From the NCBI GenBank assembly GCA_013151875.1, contig JAADHL010000011.1, positions 1-7,461 of the forward strand: DNA of 7,461 nucleotides. The letters run 5' to 3'. Source of the stretch: Deltaproteobacteria bacterium (lineage in GTDB: Bacteria > Myxococcota_A > UBA9042 > DTJE01). The translations under genes and the position numbers were made by a program. The notes under the pieces are model-generated. The model saw nothing but the letters and a program-made list of their open reading frames with translations, had not been told where the DNA came from and did no database searches. Shown one piece after another: positions 5,386 to 7,461 of the stretch (position 1 is its first letter; every line of letters begins with the position of its first letter).

Positions 5386-6753
5386 ATGAAAGCTGTTCCT
5401 TTTTTGTTGATTCTCGTTTCATCCATTTCCGCCAGAGCCGAGACATTCGGTCCTTATCTGGGCGACGTGACGCGTACTTCCATCAAGGTTGCATGGCGTA
5501 CCGAAATCCCGTCGAACTCCGTGGTCGAAGTGGCACCAGCGGAAAACGGCGACTTTGTCGCAGCGGGAGGCACTGACCAGGAAACCCTGCAACACGAGGT
5601 GCTTTTGACCGGCCTCGATGCGGGCGCAAGGTATCGGTACCGGGTCAGGTCGGATACCGGTGGCGCAACGGTATTTGAAAGCGAACCGCACCACTTTCGG
5701 ATTGACGGGGGGCCCGGCTCGCCTTTTCGATTCGTTTTCTTTGCCGAAGTCCACGAAAATTCCGAGGTCGCCGGATTCGATTCGGTCGTCAGGGCGTTCG
5801 ATCCGGATTTTCAGATCCAGCCGGGGGACAACGTGGACGAGGGCTCGGAACTGGCCCAGTGGCAAAACTTCTTCACCCGCGGGGACTGGTATGGTGACCT
5901 GCCCCTGTTCAACGTCAACGGCAATCACAATTATGCCGGCAACGGCATCGACTTGAGCACCGAGGTTTTGGTGAATCCGGGCAACGAATTCTACTACTCG
6001 TTCAGATATGGGGACGTCCTGTTTCTGGGGATCGATTCGGAACACCTCCTTAATGACGAAATTCGGGACAATGTGCCGCCTTGGCTGGAAAAGGTCCTGA
6101 CGGACGCCACTGATGGGATCGAGGACCCGGTGTTCATCATCGCCTTCGAGCACATTCCGCCATGGTCTTCGTGCACCGGCTCCTGTGCGTTGCGCAAGCT
6201 TGTGGAGAACCCCTGGGTGAGGGACGAACTGGTCGAAAGGTTCGAGAGGTTCGGCGTGGATCTGGTTCTGAACGGGCATGACAAGATTTACGAGCGCAGC
6301 CTCAAGGAGGGGGTTACGTACATCCAGGTAAACTCCGGTTCCGGCCCGTACGACGTAGACCCGGACGCCGGTTTCAATCCATACAGCCAGGTGCTTGTCG
6401 GCGATGGCCTCAGTATGTTGCGAGTCGCGGTGCAAGGATGCGCCCTGCGGTTCGAGGCGGTTCGCCCGGACGGCGTCGTAATCGACGAAGGGGAACTTAC
6501 CGGGCGGTGCGGGAACCTGAAATCTTCCGACGAGGTCGTCATCGGTGATTCCGACGATGCCGGAATCGTGGAAGCCGGGTATTTCGCGGACCACAACGGT
6601 GAAAGCGCCGGTGGTTGCAGTGGTGCGTCCCGTTCGGCTTCCAGCGGCCCATACACCTGGATACTGGCGGGATTTCTTTTTCCTCTCCTGTTACTGCGAA
6701 GCCGAACAGTATTTTTTGGAAATATCTTGATCAACAAGGGAGATTCGACATGA
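5386..6753 (+). CDS. Exported calcineurin-like metallophosphoesterase (purple-acid-phosphatase-like layout) with C-terminal sorting-type tail
   Basis: The 455-residue protein starts at ATG 5386, 4 nt after the synthetase stop, with AGGGA (5373-5377) at 8 nt. Residues 1-18 are a signal peptide (cleavage after SARA). Residues about 20-107 form a fibronectin III / PAP N-terminal-like domain (TSIKVAWRTE, HEVLLTGLDAGARYRYRV). The phosphoesterase domain follows (about 113-320): AEVHEN (Glu121, His123), PGDNVDEG (Asp148), NGNHN (Asn180), FEHIPPW (His256) and NGHDKIYERS (His298, Lys300). The M2 ligands (Asp148, Asn180, His256, His298) are present, but M1 ligands differ: the usual Asp of motif I is Glu121 and the last His of GHxH is Lys300. 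It may hydrolyse phosphate esters outside the cytoplasm with changed metal use, or be a binding protein. The C-terminus (GGCSG, hydrophobic 423-437, then RSR) resembles a MYXO-CTERM anchor, with an unusual 15-residue extension. The last four bases overlap the next gene. Confidence 0.88.
   Translation: MKAVPFLLILVSSISARAETFGPYLGDVTRTSIKVAWRTEIPSNSVVEVAPAENGDFVAAGGTDQETLQHEVLLTGLDAGARYRYRVRSDTGGATVFESEPHHFRIDGGPGSPFRFVFFAEVHENSEVAGFDSVVRAFDPDFQIQPGDNVDEGSELAQWQNFFTRGDWYGDLPLFNVNGNHNYAGNGIDLSTEVLVNPGNEFYYSFRYGDVLFLGIDSEHLLNDEIRDNVPPWLEKVLTDATDGIEDPVFIIAFEHIPPWSSCTGSCALRKLVENPWVRDELVERFERFGVDLVLNGHDKIYERSLKEGVTYIQVNSGSGPYDVDPDAGFNPYSQVLVGDGLSMLRVAVQGCALRFEAVRPDGVVIDEGELTGRCGNLKSSDEVVIGDSDDAGIVEAGYFADHNGESAGGCSGASRSASSGPYTWILAGFLFPLLLLRSRTVFFGNILINKGDST
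6736..6742 (+). promoter_or_regulatory. Shine-Dalgarno of the YceI-like gene inside the end of the phosphoesterase gene
   Basis: AAGGGAG lies 7 nt before the ATG at 6750, which overlaps the TGA of the phosphoesterase (6751-6753) as ATGA. It fixes the start of the last gene and points to coupled translation. Confidence 0.7.
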
Positions 6754-7461
6754 AAAAAGGGCGTTTTGTTACATTTATTGGCGTTGCGATTGGCCTTGTT
6801 TCCATTCAAGGTCGGGCCGGGCCTCCCCCATCCCGGAACATCACGGTGGATGCGGGTAGGAGCAGCTTCGTTGTGGTGACGCGCAGGGCGGGGATCGCCA
6901 AATCCGTAGCTCATGACCACCTTATCGAGGCGAAACCGACTAGGATCATAGCAAGAGGGGTCGTGGGCCGGATTGAGGGCGTGGAGTTTCAGATCAGGTC
7001 CGAATCCATGAAACTGACCGTCGACGACCCGACTTCAAAGTCCAGGCTTCAAGGTCGTCTCAAGGAGTTGAAGATCCTCGACGAGGACTTCACGGACCTG
7101 GCCGATGACGACCGCGCGGAAATACGAAAAAACATGCTTTCCGAAGACCAGCTGTACGCCCGCCGGTACCCGTACATCGAGGCAAGAATCCTATCATCGA
7201 AAAGCAGGGACAAGCCCTCGCACGACGCACTTGCCGCAAACGCCTACCTGACCCTTGACGTCACCATTCGTGGCAGGACCAGACGGTACAATGATGTGCC
7301 TGCAAGGATTGTCTGGAAAGGCGACGTGGTTCACGCTGAAACCGTCCTGAATCCAAGATTCGAGGACTTCGGCTTCGAGGCCTACTCGGCCATGCTCGGC
7401 GCGGTCAGAAATCGCGATGATTTTTATGTCTACGTGAACCTCGTCGGAAAGGCGAAAACCC
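6750..7461 (+). CDS. Exported YceI-like protein, partial at right edge
   Basis: At least 237 codons are open from ATG 6750 to the window end, with no stop seen. Residues 1 to about 23 are a signal peptide (MKK, then hydrophobic to SIQGRAG). The rest matches the YceI pattern: RSSFVVVTRRAGIAKSVAHDHLIEA near the start (HDH at 55-57), a central LSEDQLYARRYPYIEARIL like the 'evLdakkYPyI.F' segment, a LTLDVTIRGRTRRYNDVPA strand pair like the 'g.LtirG.tr.v..pv' segment, and FEDFGFEAYSAMLGAVRNRDDFYVYVNL like the final FGI...G...D.V.V.I motif. YceI proteins are lipocalin-like periplasmic beta-barrels that bind isoprenoid or other amphiphilic ligands; the ligand here cannot be told. It shares a transcript with the phosphoesterase by ATGA overlap, so both act outside the cytoplasm. 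Probably only a few residues are missing at the C-terminus, judging from the final motif. Confidence 0.85.
   Translation, partial: MKKGRFVTFIGVAIGLVSIQGRAGPPPSRNITVDAGRSSFVVVTRRAGIAKSVAHDHLIEAKPTRIIARGVVGRIEGVEFQIRSESMKLTVDDPTSKSRLQGRLKELKILDEDFTDLADDDRAEIRKNMLSEDQLYARRYPYIEARILSSKSRDKPSHDALAANAYLTLDVTIRGRTRRYNDVPARIVWKGDVVHAETVLNPRFEDFGFEAYSAMLGAVRNRDDFYVYVNLVGKAKT

Noticed and set aside
5419..6594. 391-codon open frame on the minus strand
   Set aside because: It lies antisense to the phosphoesterase, whose motifs and signal peptide are clear. The minus product shows no signal, motif or ribosome site of its own.

Overview
The window looks like a chromosomal stretch from a high-GC, didermic bacterium of the Myxococcota/Bradymonadota ('deltaproteobacterial') type. 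The reasons are exported proteins with thrombospondin type 3 repeats and cysteine-rich modules, lipoproteins with Asp-rich linkers after the lipobox, and a C-terminal Cys + hydrophobic + Arg tail resembling a MYXO-CTERM sorting signal. The lineage is an inference from style, not from a marker gene.

Layout: two divergent gene sets flank a gene-poor, more AT-rich spacer (2754-3250). Leftward (minus strand) runs a surface-protein operon. It holds a lipoprotein with an Ig-like fold (1815-2753), followed 22 nt later by a large multidomain surface lipoprotein that leaves the window at base 1. The second gene is split by a frameshift near 1183-1190. Its N-terminal part (1181-1792) carries a lipobox and an ASH/HYDIN-like domain. 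Its C-terminal part (1-1185) carries a PKD-like domain, a beta-sandwich module, a Cys-rich repeat and TSP3 repeats.

Rightward (plus strand) runs a tight operon with gaps of 4 nt, 4 nt and an ATGA overlap: a two-TM HAMP protein (3251-3817); a transmembrane protein whose sensor-like periplasmic domain and HAMP domain are joined to a RelA/SpoT-type (p)ppGpp synthetase domain (3822-5381); an exported calcineurin-like metallophosphoesterase with a purple-acid-phosphatase-like layout and an altered M1 metal site (5386-6753); and an exported YceI-like protein that runs off the right edge (6750-7461). A possible 16-codon leader ORF with a strong Shine-Dalgarno overlaps the first gene by ATGA.

The standout is the HAMP-synthetase protein. 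Its architecture is that of a membrane sensor kinase or diguanylate cyclase, but the output domain is an alarmone synthetase with its catalytic motifs intact and no HD hydrolase, TGS or ACT domain. The inferred model is an envelope sensor that controls (p)ppGpp synthesis directly through HAMP, possibly with the small HAMP protein as partner, co-expressed with two exported proteins. No promoter or terminator could be called with confidence.
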